Source: Bacteroidia bacterium
GTDB lineage: Bacteria > Bacteroidota > Bacteroidia > Flavobacteriales_D > Sanyastnellaceae
Reading direction: 5' to 3'
Length of the DNA stretch: 50,549 nucleotides
Assembly (NCBI GenBank): GCA_030427925.1
Contig: JAUICJ010000021.1
Location: 1 to 50,549, forward strand
Shown here: one piece after another, positions 41,523 to 50,352 of the stretch
How positions within the stretch are numbered: the first letter of the stretch is position 1
Layout of the letters: each line of letters starts with the position of its first letter
Made by a program: the position numbers and the translations under genes
The notes under the pieces: generated by a model
Seen by the model: only the letters and a program-made list of their open reading frames with translations
The model's database searches: none
Told to the model about the DNA's origin: nothing

Positions 41523-42115
41523 GCGCGGCGGGTGGCGACCAGGCGAGCGACTGCCGCCGGGCCTTGGTGAAACGGACCTTCGTTGAGCGTGGTGCGGACG
41601 AGTTCGCACCGCACAATGTCCAAATCAGCAAAATCTTCCCGCAACATCGCTTCCGTGAACAGCATGCTCGGATCCTTCGGTCCACCCGATGTGAACTGCA
41701 ACTGGTCGGGGTTGAACCCTTCAAGGATGAGCGTTCCGCCTGGCTGAAGCCAGTTCACAGCCCGGTGGTGAAATGCGCGGCGCTTGTCAGCCGGCATGTG
41801 AGCGAACACGAGGCCGACGACGTCGAAGGTGCGTTCGGGCTCGAATGCAAAGGCGTCGGCCACGCACGCGTTGATGGCCACGTTCGCTTCGCGCGCCCAG
41901 CGTTGCGATTTGTCCACTCCCTCTGCGCTGTAATCAAAGGAATGCACTTCCCAGCCGTTCCGAGCGGCGTGCAGGGCGTTGCGGCCTTCTCCGTCGCAGG
42001 GCAACAAGAGGCTGCCCGGTTTCAGGTCCGCCAATTGTTCGGCGAGGAATGCGTTGGGCGCTTTGCCGTACGCGGCTTCTTCTGCGCGGTAGCGCTCGTT
42101 CCAAAACTCGTTCAT
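41519..42115 (-). CDS. Class I SAM-dependent methyltransferase (TehB/thiopurine type)
   Basis: 198 residues. FWNERYRAEEAAYGKAPNAFL is the typical N-terminus of this group. The SAM-binding motif I is LLLPCDGEGRNALHAARNGWEVHSFDYS (residues about 36-63), with an acidic residue after it, and motif IV is DVVGLVFAHMP. WLQPGGTLILEGF is the post-motif strand. Cytoplasmic; substrate unknown. Tellurite or thiol/thiopurine methylation is only a family association. It overlaps the GH97 gene by 4 nt (ATGA) and is divergent from the aldehyde dehydrogenase, with a CACCTTTG promoter-like motif at 42145-42138, 22 nt upstream of its ATG. Confidence 0.85.
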   Translation of the reverse strand: MNEFWNERYRAEEAAYGKAPNAFLAEQLADLKPGSLLLPCDGEGRNALHAARNGWEVHSFDYSAEGVDKSQRWAREANVAINACVADAFAFEPERTFDVVGLVFAHMPADKRRAFHHRAVNWLQPGGTLILEGFNPDQLQFTSGGPKDPSMLFTEAMLREDFADLDIVRCELVRTTLNEGPFHQGPAAVARLVATRRA

Positions 42116-42181
42116 GGGAGGTCAACTTTATCGGGTGCAAAGGTGTTGTTTTTTGGTTGATTCCACAGCAACTTGAACCCC

Positions 42182-43570
42182 ATGAACGGATACGATTTCC
42201 AGCGGTTGCGAGCGCACGTCCCGAAGCAGCGCCTAACGACAGCGCGTGAGCGCATCGCGTTGCTCGACGCCTTGTACAGCGAGGTGTGGCGCCGACGTGA
42301 AGACTTGCATGCCGCGATGTACGCCGATTTTCGGAAGCCTGCCGAGGAGGTGGACCTCACGGAGATCTTTGTGCTCAAGAGCGAAATCGCTTACGTGAAG
42401 CGCCGGTTGAAGGGGTGGATGCGCCCGAAGCGCGTTGGAGGCGGTCTTGCGATGGTCGGTTCATCGGCTTGGGTGCGTGCGGAATCGAAGGGGGTGGCGT
42501 TGATCTTGGCGCCCTGGAATTATCCGATGCAGTTGCTGTTCCGGCCGCTCGTGTCGGCGTTGGCCGCAGGCTGCACGGCGATGCTCAAGCCGTCGGAATT
42601 GACGCCGAAGACCGCCCAAGTCTTGCAGGAAATCGTGGAAGCAGCGTTCGACCCCAACGTGGTGCAGCTCGTGCAAGGCGGAGCCGATGTCGCGCAGTCC
42701 CTGCTCGCGGAGCCGTTCAACCACGTGTACTTCACGGGGTCACCGGCGGTGGGGCGTTTGGTCATGGCGGCGGCAGCGCAGCATCCGTGCAGCGTGACGC
42801 TGGAGCTGGGAGGGAAGTCGCCGGCGATCGTGGACGAGTCGGCGGATTTGAAGGTGGTGGCCCGTCGTTTGGCCTGGGGAAAATGCGTGAATGCAGGCCA
42901 AATCTGCGTGAGCCCCGACTACGCGCTCGTTCCCACGGCCCAGCGCGACGCCTTCGTCAACGCGCTGCGCGACGCCATGGTCGCCCAATACGGCCCCGAC
43001 CCTGCGACGGCTCCTGACTTCCAACGCATCGTGAATCCCCGCCATGCCCACCGCATCGCAGCGCTCATCCAAGACGCCGTCGACCGAGGCGCCCGCATCG
43101 CCCACGGCGGCGCGACCGATCCCGACAGCGCCTACATCGCGCCCACCATCCTCGTGGATGTCCCCCGCGACGCTGCCATCCTGACCGAGGAAATCTTCGG
43201 CCCCGTCCTGCCGGTGCTCACCTTCTCCCACGAGGATGAGGTCATCGCGGAAGTGGAAAGCCGGCCGACCCCGCTCGCCCTATACCTATATAGTACGAAC
43301 CGCAAACGCATCCGCCGCCTCCTCAACCGCCTCCAATCCGGCGGCGCAGCCATCAACCAATCCGTCGTCCACGTAGGCCACCGGGCCCTGCCCTTCGGCG
43401 GCCACGGCAACAGCGGCATCGGCGCAGGGCACGGACACTACGGTTTCCTCGAATTCACGCACCAACGGGGCGTCTACCAACAACTGCTCCCCAGTGCGGC
43501 GGAAGCGCTCTCCCCGCCGTACACGCCGTTCAAGCGCAAGCTCATCAACGCGGTGCTGCGCTGGCTTTGA
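42182..43570 (+). CDS. Aldehyde dehydrogenase (class 3-like)
   Basis: 462 residues. Oxidises aldehydes to carboxylates with NAD(P)+. NAD(P)-binding and active-site motifs are complete: APWNYPMQLLFRPLVSALAAGC (about residues 106-127), KPSELTPKTAQVL, FTGSPAVGR, LELGGKSPAIV with the general-base Glu (about 208), catalytic Cys242 in NAGQICVSPDY, and EEIFGPVLPV. The C-terminus, SPPYTPFKRKLINAVLRWL, is hydrophobic and basic, as in class 3 fatty-aldehyde enzymes bound to membranes. Start at ATG 42182; a TTG 9 nt upstream is less likely. Divergent from the methyltransferase gene. Confidence 0.93.
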   Translation: MNGYDFQRLRAHVPKQRLTTARERIALLDALYSEVWRRREDLHAAMYADFRKPAEEVDLTEIFVLKSEIAYVKRRLKGWMRPKRVGGGLAMVGSSAWVRAESKGVALILAPWNYPMQLLFRPLVSALAAGCTAMLKPSELTPKTAQVLQEIVEAAFDPNVVQLVQGGADVAQSLLAEPFNHVYFTGSPAVGRLVMAAAAQHPCSVTLELGGKSPAIVDESADLKVVARRLAWGKCVNAGQICVSPDYALVPTAQRDAFVNALRDAMVAQYGPDPATAPDFQRIVNPRHAHRIAALIQDAVDRGARIAHGGATDPDSAYIAPTILVDVPRDAAILTEEIFGPVLPVLTFSHEDEVIAEVESRPTPLALYLYSTNRKRIRRLLNRLQSGGAAINQSVVHVGHRALPFGGHGNSGIGAGHGHYGFLEFTHQRGVYQQLLPSAAEALSPPYTPFKRKLINAVLRWL

Positions 43571-43822
43571 TCGGTTGAGCGGTATGGGCGTGATTGACCC
43601 GCTCAAGGTTGGGCTCATCCGCTGGAACGCCCTGCCCATTGGAAGCAAGGCGGTCCCATTCCTCCGTTGAATTTGCGGTTCCCGTGAATTTCGTTGCCGC
43701 GCAAGCGTTCGCAACTGCAATCCGTTCCCCAATCCACCCCGCTCCCATCAGGGCCTCGGTTCACCTGAGAGGAAATAACAGGTTTTGGCGCAGGTGCTTT
43801 GAATGGCAGTTGCTTCTGTCCG

Positions 43823-43830
43823 TACATTCG
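43823..43830 (+). promoter_or_regulatory. -7 promoter element (TACATTCG)
   Basis: One mismatch to TAnnTTTG, 6 nt before the ATG at 43837. It would drive the small secreted protein and possibly the efflux operon. Confidence 0.5.
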
Positions 43831-43836
43831 TGCGGC

Positions 43837-44235
43837 ATGTGGACCCATCGCATCATTTCGCAATTCTTCTTCAGCCTCATGTTGCTGGTGCAGGCCCATG
43901 CGGCCGTTCCGCATCAACACCAGGGCGGATCGGGTTCGTGCGGTGCCGTCTGTCACGTGCATGAAGGGGGCGAGGACAGCTGGTGGGAGGCGGTGGTTCA
44001 AGGTGTGCACGATTTGGTTCACCGGCACGCGGAAACTTCGGCTTGCGAGTCCGAAGATGAACGTTACCGACCGGCATCTGAACTGGAGTTCGAAGTGGTT
44101 TCGACCGCTCCACCATGTGCCATCGAACGCATCGTGCTACCGACCACCGGTTTCCAGCCGCCCCAGGCGCCTGCCTTTCGGTCGGAGGAACCCATGGAGG
44201 TGCGTCCGCTGCGCGGACCACCGAGCCGAGGTTGA
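43837..44235 (+). CDS. Small secreted His/Cys-containing protein
   Basis: 132 residues; no named family recognised. A signal peptide (MWTHRIISQFFFSLMLLVQ, then AHAA) is followed by a His/Cys-rich stretch, PHQHQGGSGSCGAVCHVHEG, further His residues (GVHDLVHRHAE) and an acidic, proline-rich C-terminal half. This could bind Cu, Zn or a similar metal in the periplasm. The ATG at 43837 is chosen because of the -7 motif; the open frame extends upstream to 43594 but with no signal or motif. It lies 68 nt before a tripartite metal RND efflux operon, so an accessory metal-binding or sensing role is inferred. Confidence 0.7.
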   Translation: MWTHRIISQFFFSLMLLVQAHAAVPHQHQGGSGSCGAVCHVHEGGEDSWWEAVVQGVHDLVHRHAETSACESEDERYRPASELEFEVVSTAPPCAIERIVLPTTGFQPPQAPAFRSEEPMEVRPLRGPPSRG

Positions 44236-44303
44236 TCGGTTGCGCTTCGGCGCCCCCTGACCTCATTGTGCTCACGGGCTGATTCAGCCCTCAATTTCTC
44301 AAC

Positions 44304-45494
44304 ATGAACAAGCGTTTCATTGGAGCCGTTGCCTTGAGCATCGGTTTCATCGGCGTGGTGCATGCCCAACCCGCGACCCTTCCGGCCGAGGAGTGGATGC
44401 ACTACGTATTTGGCCACCACGTGGCCCAAGCGGCCGCGGACTTGGAGCCCGCGTTGCGCCGTCAACAACAGGAGGTTCGGTTTCGGCCGGCACCGCTCCA
44501 AGCCTCCGCATTTTACCTTACCCCGGGGGCGTCGCCGTTGCCGGATTACACGGAATGGCAAGTGGACCAAACCGGCGTGCTGCCGCCGGTGGTCGCCGCT
44601 CGACGCTCGGTTGTGGAGGCGGCTGAATCCGCGGGAATCGCCGATCGTGCCGTTTTCCGCCAGCAGCTGTGGTGGGAGGTGGCAGATCACGTGTTCGCTT
44701 GGCTCGCGCTCATCGAGGAGCGTGAGGTGGTGACGCGCCAAATCGCATCCTTCGAGGAGGTCCTCGACGTCACCGCGCAGCGAAATGCGGCGGGGGAGGC
44801 GACGGCGATGGAGGTGGAGCTGGCCCGTTGGGGCGTCGCGGAGGTGCGCACGGTGGGGGCGGATTTGGAGTTGCGTTCCCGCGCTTTGGAACTTCAGTTG
44901 CAGGCGTGGTGCGGTGGGGCATTGCCCGCCGCGTCGGTCAGCGCAGGGGCGTATGCTGAACTCGGCCCGTTGAACCTCGATGCAGGCGACCTGCCGGTGG
45001 AGGCGGCCGCCGAAGCGGCGAACGGATACGCGGAGGCGGAGTGGATGCGGGCCCGGCGGGAGCGGTTGCCGGAGTGGACCCTGGGCTACAATGCGCAGGG
45101 CGTGACCGGCGAGGTGTACGGCGGGGTGTTTGCGGGGCTGGCCATTCCCATCCGGGGCGCTCGGAGCGGGGAGGAATTGGCGGATTTGGAGCGGAGCCGT
45201 GTTCGGTTTGAAGGAGAGCGGCGGGTCGCGGAGGCGCGCGCGGAATGGACGGTGTGGGCGGAGCGGTATGCGGCGCTCCGGGCGGTTCGGCCGATTTGGT
45301 CGGAGGCGCTTGCGGAATCTTCGGTGGGGGCGGTGCGGGATTTGGCCTACACCACCAACCACTTTTCGGTGGCGGAACTTCACCGCCTCCTCAATGCCCA
45401 GTTCCAAGCGGAACGGGAACTCATTCACCTCGATGAAGAACTGCGGCGGTTGCGCGCGCGGTTGCGTTCATCCCTTGAAATGCCCCAATCATGA
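44304..45494 (+). CDS. TolC-like outer-membrane efflux protein
   Basis: 396 residues. Signal peptide MNKRFIGAVALSIGFIGVVHAQ. Two long helical repeats (about residues 100-220 and 225-390) rich in Ala, Glu and Arg heptads form the TolC-family barrel and tunnel; VFAGLAIPIRG (about 274-284) is the typical strand between the repeats. It is shorter than classical CusC/TolC (about 430-480) but complete at both ends. It is the outer-membrane channel for the RND pump encoded downstream. Its stop overlaps the adaptor ATG by 4 nt (ATGA at 45491-45494). Confidence 0.82.
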   Translation: MNKRFIGAVALSIGFIGVVHAQPATLPAEEWMHYVFGHHVAQAAADLEPALRRQQQEVRFRPAPLQASAFYLTPGASPLPDYTEWQVDQTGVLPPVVAARRSVVEAAESAGIADRAVFRQQLWWEVADHVFAWLALIEEREVVTRQIASFEEVLDVTAQRNAAGEATAMEVELARWGVAEVRTVGADLELRSRALELQLQAWCGGALPAASVSAGAYAELGPLNLDAGDLPVEAAAEAANGYAEAEWMRARRERLPEWTLGYNAQGVTGEVYGGVFAGLAIPIRGARSGEELADLERSRVRFEGERRVAEARAEWTVWAERYAALRAVRPIWSEALAESSVGAVRDLAYTTNHFSVAELHRLLNAQFQAERELIHLDEELRRLRARLRSSLEMPQS

Positions 45495-46942
45495 ACCTTC
45501 ACATCACCTGGATTGCCGCGGCGGCGCTGTTGAGCGCGGGCTGCCACACCCACACCCACGAGCACGAGCACGCCGAAGTCGAGGCGCCGCGCATGGAGTG
45601 GTGGGGATTCACCGAACACCACGAGGTGTTCATCGACGCTGCCGTTCCCGATTCTGCGGCAGCGTTTTACGTTCACTTTACGGAATTGGCGGATTTTCAA
45701 GCAGCGCGTGACGTGTCGGTTCGCATGGAATTCAAGTCACCGGACGGCGTGGACCGCGTAAAGGGCACGCCCGTGCAGGCGGGGATATGGAAAGTGGAAT
45801 GGACGCCGGGGGCGCTTCCAGTCGAGGCCACATTGTGGTGGGCCACGCCGGATTCGGATGGCCAAATCCCATTGGGCCGTTCCACGGCCGCAGGTCCTTG
45901 GGAAGGCTGGGCCAGCCCGGAAGATGCCGTGGCATTTGGCCGGGAACAAGTTTGGTCCGTCCCGTTCGCCACTGCTGCGGTCGCGCTTGACACGGTCTGG
46001 GAAGCGATGTCGCTGCCGGGCCGGTGGATGGCTGCGCCCGGGGATGACCGGGTGGTTTCCGCCGGCGCGAGCGGCACGTTGCGTTGGTCGGCGGGTGTTC
46101 CCGTTGCGGGCGCGGCGGTTGTGCGCGGCCAAGTCCTGGCCCGCATCGACGTCGGAGACCTCGCCGGATCGGGCCTTGCCGCGGAGGCGGCTCAGGCGGA
46201 AGCCGAGTGGGAAGCGGCGGAATCGGCCGTGCGCCGGTTGAAGCCGCTCCACGACGCGCGGATGGTGACGGCGGGTGAGTGGGAGGCGGCGTTGGCGCGC
46301 CAAACCGTAGCCACGGAAGCCTGGGAGCGCTTGCAATCCATCCGCTCGCAAGCCGCGTGGGAGGTCCGGGCACCGATGGACGGATTCGTTCGGTCCGTGC
46401 AGGCGACCAGCGGCAGTTACGTCGGGCCGGATGCGCCGTTGTGTGTCCTGACCACGGATCGGGAGCAGTGGATTGAAGTGCGGGTGAACCCCGTGCACCG
46501 AGGTCGCCTCGAACGCGCGCACGCCGTTCGGGTGCGCACAGAGGGGGGCTGGCGAAGTGGGGATTTGGCCTCCATCGCGAACCAAATCGATGCGCAAAGC
46601 GGCCTGCTCAACGCTTACATCGCGCTCGATGAGGTCGTGCCCGGCACCCGGCCCACCGCCGGCAGCTTCGCCGAAGTCCAAATCGAATACGGCACCGGCA
46701 CGCCGGCCCTCGTGCTCCCTGCGAGCGCCTTGCTCGAGCAGTACGGCCAGTTCGAAGTGGCGGTCCAGGTTGCAGGCGAGCAATTCCAGCTCCAGCCCGT
46801 CCAAATCGGCGCCCGCAATGCCCTCCAAGCCGAGGTCCTGTCCGGTCTCGACGCCGGCGACCGCGTGGTGACCACGGGCGCGTATGCGGTGCGGATGGCT
46901 TCATTGAAGGGCTCCACGCCCGCTCACGGACACACCCACTGA
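45491..46942 (+). CDS. RND efflux periplasmic adaptor (CusB/CzcB-like), His-rich lipoprotein
   Basis: 483 residues. Lipoprotein signal MNLHITWIAAAALLSAGC (Cys18), directly followed by the His-rich string HTHTHEHEHAE. Residues about 50-190 are an extra N-terminal beta-rich region, seen in heavy-metal adaptors. Then come the barrel-sandwich/lipoyl region with helical hairpin (about 195-310; RVVSAGASGTLRW, EVRAPMDGFVRSVQATSGSYVGP), beta-barrel and membrane-proximal domains (VLPASALLEQYGQFEVAVQV, LQAEVLSGLDAGDRVVTTGAYAV), and a C-terminal HGHTH. Links the CzcA-like pump to the TolC-like channel; the His clusters at both ends suggest metal binding. It overlaps the channel gene by 4 nt and is followed by the pump gene after 3 nt. 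Confidence 0.9.
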   Translation: MNLHITWIAAAALLSAGCHTHTHEHEHAEVEAPRMEWWGFTEHHEVFIDAAVPDSAAAFYVHFTELADFQAARDVSVRMEFKSPDGVDRVKGTPVQAGIWKVEWTPGALPVEATLWWATPDSDGQIPLGRSTAAGPWEGWASPEDAVAFGREQVWSVPFATAAVALDTVWEAMSLPGRWMAAPGDDRVVSAGASGTLRWSAGVPVAGAAVVRGQVLARIDVGDLAGSGLAAEAAQAEAEWEAAESAVRRLKPLHDARMVTAGEWEAALARQTVATEAWERLQSIRSQAAWEVRAPMDGFVRSVQATSGSYVGPDAPLCVLTTDREQWIEVRVNPVHRGRLERAHAVRVRTEGGWRSGDLASIANQIDAQSGLLNAYIALDEVVPGTRPTAGSFAEVQIEYGTGTPALVLPASALLEQYGQFEVAVQVAGEQFQLQPVQIGARNALQAEVLSGLDAGDRVVTTGAYAVRMASLKGSTPAHGHTH

Positions 46943-46945
46943 GCC

Positions 46946-49900
46946 ATGTTGCAGTGCATTTTAGACGCCGCTTTGGCGAACCGCATCGTGGTCCTGTTGG
47001 GCGCGGCGATGCTGATGGTGGTGGGCGTGCAGGTGACGCGCCAAATGTCCGTGGACGTCTTCCCCGACTTGACCGCCCCGACGGTGACCATCATGACCGA
47101 AGCCCACGGCCTGGGTGCCGGCGAGGTGGAGCAACTGGTGACGTTCCCGGTGGAGACGGCGATGAACGGTGCGCCTTCGGTGCGCCGAATTCGGTCGTCG
47201 AGTGCGGCCGGGATTTCGATCGTTTGGGTCGAGTTCGATTGGTCGACTGATGTGTACCGGGCGCGGCAATTGGTGAACGAGCGGCTGGCGGCCGTTCGGG
47301 CGAGCTTGCCGCCGGCGGTGGGCGACCCGACGATGACGCCGATTTCGTCGATCATGGGCGAGGTGATGTTGGTGGCACTGGAGGGGGAGGGGACGTCCTT
47401 GGCGGAATTGCGGGCGTTGGCGGATTGGGAATTGCGGCCGCGGTTGATGTCGCTGGGCGGGGTGGCGAACGTGTCGGTGCTCGGGGGCGAGTTGCAGCAG
47501 CTGCAAGTTCAGGTGAACCCGTTGCTGTTGGAGCACCACGGGGTTGCGTTGCACGCGGTGATGGCGGCGGTCGAAGGGGCGCAAGGTGCCGCGGGCGGTG
47601 GGGTGATGAGCGACTACGGGAACCAGTACTCGGTGCGCTCGGTGGGGCGGGTTCGGGGGCCGGCGGAACTCGAGCGTGCCATCATTCCGGGGACGGCGCT
47701 GCGCATTGAGGACGTGGCGGAGGTGAAGTGGGGTGGGGGCGACCCCATCGGAGCGGGGTCGTGCAACGGGCGGGAGGCGGTGATCCTCACCGTTTCGAAG
47801 CAGCCGGACGTCAACACGTTGGAATTGACGGCGCGGCTGGATGAGGCGATTGGGGATTTGGCCTTGAGCCTGCCGGACAACGTGAGCCTGCGCAGCGACG
47901 TTTTTCGCCAAAGCGATTTCATCGAAGTGTCCATTGAAAACCTTCAGCGGACGCTGCTTGAGGGCGCGTTTTTCGTCATCCTGGTGCTGCTGATTTTCCT
48001 AATGAATTGGCGGACGACCCTCATCAGCTTGCTGGCGATTCCGCTTTCGCTGCTCGCGAGCATCCTCGTGCTGAATGCGCTGGGGTACGATGTGAACACG
48101 ATGAGTTTGGGCGGGATGGCGATTGCGATCGGGGCGCTGGTGGACGATGCGATCATCGACGTGGAGAACGTGTACAAGCGGCTTCGAATGAATCGGCACG
48201 TGCCCGCGGATCGGCGGTTGCCGCTGTTGGAGGTGGTTCGGGGGGCGTCGATGGAGATCCGGAGCAGCATTTTGGTGGCGACGTTGATCATCATGGTGTC
48301 GTTCGTGCCGCTGTTTTTCTTGAGCGGCATGGAGGGGCGGTTGTTGCAGCCGCTGGGCATCGCGTTTTTGACGTCCGTGATGGCGTCGTTGCTGGTGGCG
48401 GTGACGGTGACGCCGGTGATGTGCTCGTACTTGTTGGGATCGGAGCGTTCGCTGAACCGTTCGGCGGAAGGGACGCGGTTGGAGCGCTGGTTGTCGCGGA
48501 CGTATCGGGCGTCGTTGAAGCCGATTTTGCACCGGCCGGTTGCCGTGGTTTCGGTGGCGGTGGCGATGCTGGTGGCGGCGTTGGTGGGGTTCTTTCAGTT
48601 GGGCCAAACCTTTTTGCCGTCCTTCAACGAGGGTTCGCTGGTGATCAGCTTGGTGGGGCCTCCGGGCATGTCGCTGGCGGAGAGCGAGCGCGTTGGAAGG
48701 CAGGCGGAGGCGCTGTTGCTGGCCCTTCCGGAAGTGGACGTGGTCACGCGGCGGACGGGTCGGGCGGAGTTGGATGAGCATGCCCAAGGCGTGAACTCGT
48801 CGGAGTTGGATGTGCCGTTCACGCTGGCTGACCCTTCTATGCGTGAGGCGTTTTTTGAGCGGGTGCGCCAGGTTTTGGGCCAAATCCCCGGCGTCAATGC
48901 AACGCTCGGCCAACCCATCGCCCACCGCATCGACCACATGCTCAGCGGGACGCGGGCGAACATCGCGGTGAAGCTGTACGGCGATGAATTGCCGGACCTC
49001 CAAGCCCTGTCGAGGGAGGCGGTGGCGGTGCTCGAAGGCATCGACGGGCTGGCGGACGTGACGCCGGAGCCGATGATGGAAGTGCCTGAAGTGCGGATTA
49101 CCCCCCGCCCCGAACTGCTCGCCGCCTACGGCCTGTCCGTGGCCGACGTGGGGCACTTCGTGGAAGTGGCCGTGGGCGGTGAGGCCCTCGGTGAAGCCTT
49201 CCTGGGAAGCCGCCGCCGCGCGGACATTGTGGTGCGCCTGGCCCCGGCCTTCCGCTCTTCCATCGACGCCCTGCGCACCCTGAACCTTCCGTTGCCTGAC
49301 GGGGGCGCGGTTCCCTTGTCCACCATCGCCGACATCGAATCGAAGAGCGCCGCTTTCACTGTGTCGCGCGAAAACGTCCAGCGCAAGGCGGTGATCGCCG
49401 TCAACCTCGCGGGCCGGGACCTCGGGTCCGCCGTCGCCGAGATCAAATCCTCCCTCCGTTCATCCCTCGACCTCCCGCCCGGCTACCGCTTCGAGCTCGG
49501 AGGCCAATTCGAAAGCGCGGAACGGGCCGCCGGACTCCTTAAATGGTCGGCCGTCCTGGCGATCCTCGTGATCTTCTTCCTCCTCTATATGGAGTTCCGC
49601 AACTTCACGCTCGCGAGCATCGTGCTGCTGAACCTACCGCTCGCCCTGATCGGCGGCATTGCGGCGGTCGCGCTGACCAGCGGATCGGTGAGCATTGCGG
49701 CGGTCATTGGATTCATCTCGCTCTTCGGCATGGCCACGCGGAATGGGCTGCTGTTGGTGAGCCGCTATGAGGATTTGGCCCAAACCACCGACTTGGCATC
49801 CGAGGCGCTTCTCCTGCAGGGCGCGGCAGATCGCCTCAACCCGATTCTGATGACGGCGCTGTCGACGGCGTTGGCTTTGATTCCCCTCGCCCTGAACGGC

Positions 49901-50023
49901 GACGCCTCGGGGAACGAGATCCAAAGTCCGATGGCGGTGGTCATTTTAGGAGGGCTCTTGAGTGCGACGTTGCTGAACTTGTACGTCATTCCGATCATTT
50001 ATCGCTGGGTGCGGATGCGGTAA
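46946..50023 (+). CDS. Heavy-metal efflux RND permease (CzcA/CusA-like)
   Basis: 1025 residues, full length, with 12 predicted transmembrane helices and two large periplasmic loops. N-terminal LANRIVVLLGAAMLMVVG; the signature DVFPDLTAPTVTIMTEAHGL and VEQLVTFPVETAMNG are typical of the HME-RND class. Proton relay region in TM4: GALVDDAIIDVENVYKRL with acidic residues (about residue 402). Proton-driven export of a divalent or monovalent metal across the inner membrane through the adaptor and TolC-like partner. Exact metal is undetermined; adaptor His clusters are compatible with Zn, Co, Cd or Cu. Last gene of the operon; the stop is followed by rRNA-type promoters. Confidence 0.94.
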   Translation: MLQCILDAALANRIVVLLGAAMLMVVGVQVTRQMSVDVFPDLTAPTVTIMTEAHGLGAGEVEQLVTFPVETAMNGAPSVRRIRSSSAAGISIVWVEFDWSTDVYRARQLVNERLAAVRASLPPAVGDPTMTPISSIMGEVMLVALEGEGTSLAELRALADWELRPRLMSLGGVANVSVLGGELQQLQVQVNPLLLEHHGVALHAVMAAVEGAQGAAGGGVMSDYGNQYSVRSVGRVRGPAELERAIIPGTALRIEDVAEVKWGGGDPIGAGSCNGREAVILTVSKQPDVNTLELTARLDEAIGDLALSLPDNVSLRSDVFRQSDFIEVSIENLQRTLLEGAFFVILVLLIFLMNWRTTLISLLAIPLSLLASILVLNALGYDVNTMSLGGMAIAIGALVDDAIIDVENVYKRLRMNRHVPADRRLPLLEVVRGASMEIRSSILVATLIIMVSFVPLFFLSGMEGRLLQPLGIAFLTSVMASLLVAVTVTPVMCSYLLGSERSLNRSAEGTRLERWLSRTYRASLKPILHRPVAVVSVAVAMLVAALVGFFQLGQTFLPSFNEGSLVISLVGPPGMSLAESERVGRQAEALLLALPEVDVVTRRTGRAELDEHAQGVNSSELDVPFTLADPSMREAFFERVRQVLGQIPGVNATLGQPIAHRIDHMLSGTRANIAVKLYGDELPDLQALSREAVAVLEGIDGLADVTPEPMMEVPEVRITPRPELLAAYGLSVADVGHFVEVAVGGEALGEAFLGSRRRADIVVRLAPAFRSSIDALRTLNLPLPDGGAVPLSTIADIESKSAAFTVSRENVQRKAVIAVNLAGRDLGSAVAEIKSSLRSSLDLPPGYRFELGGQFESAERAAGLLKWSAVLAILVIFFLLYMEFRNFTLASIVLLNLPLALIGGIAAVALTSGSVSIAAVIGFISLFGMATRNGLLLVSRYEDLAQTTDLASEALLLQGAADRLNPILMTALSTALALIPLALNGDASGNEIQSPMAVVILGGLLSATLLNLYVIPIIYRWVRMR

Positions 50024-50079
50024 AGGGCTCATTACGAGAGGTTCTGTTCGAAGGTGAAAAAATAGTTGGGGGGATGGGG

Positions 50080-50110
50080 TTGTGAGCGATGAAAAGTCAC
50101 ACTACATTTG
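50080..50110 (+). promoter_or_regulatory. rRNA-type promoter P1
   Basis: -33 TTG (50080-50082), 20-nt spacer, -7 TACATTTG (50103-50110), with an A-rich stretch upstream (50057-50063). This is the canonical Bacteroidota layout. Confidence 0.75.
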
Positions 50111-50217
50111 CAGCCGCTTTCGAAGGAAGGCGCGTTCGTTGAGGGGCTGGGGACTTGGATTGAGAGCGAGGTTTAGCGCAAGCGACCGGGCTTCGAAAAA
50201 AAAGTTCCAGCGAGGTG

Positions 50218-50247
50218 TTGTGGAAGTAAAAAACTACACTACCTTTG
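50218..50247 (+). promoter_or_regulatory. rRNA-type promoter P2
   Basis: -33 TTG (50218-50220), 19-nt spacer, -7 TACCTTTG (50240-50247), with an A8 tract at 50196-50203 upstream that may be an UP element. Confidence 0.8.
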
Positions 50248-50319
50248 CGGCCCCTTACGAGGGTGAGGTCATTGAGGAACGGGGTTAGCGACGGGGTTCG
50301 AAATAAGTTTTGAACAACG

Positions 50320-50352
50320 TTGCATGGAAGACAAAAAACCTTCCTACCTTTG
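50320..50352 (+). promoter_or_regulatory. rRNA-type promoter P3
   Basis: -33 TTG (50320-50322), 22-nt spacer, -7 TACCTTTG (50345-50352), with A-rich sequence upstream (50301-50306) and between the elements. Confidence 0.75.

Noticed and set aside
31251-41570. Long opposite-strand frames (31251-32654 plus, 34405-36036 plus, 37292-39127 minus, 39576-41570 plus)
   Set aside because: All are shadows of SusC, GH3, the regulator and GH97, caused by high third-position GC.
43594-43836. N-terminal extension of the small His/Cys protein
   Set aside because: It would hide the signal peptide; the -7 motif at 43823-43830 lies inside it.
44064-49156. Minus-strand frames opposite the efflux operon (for example 44064-45428, 47999-49156)
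   Set aside because: Arg/His/Pro-rich shadow translations without motifs; the plus-strand genes overlap by ATGA and are complete.
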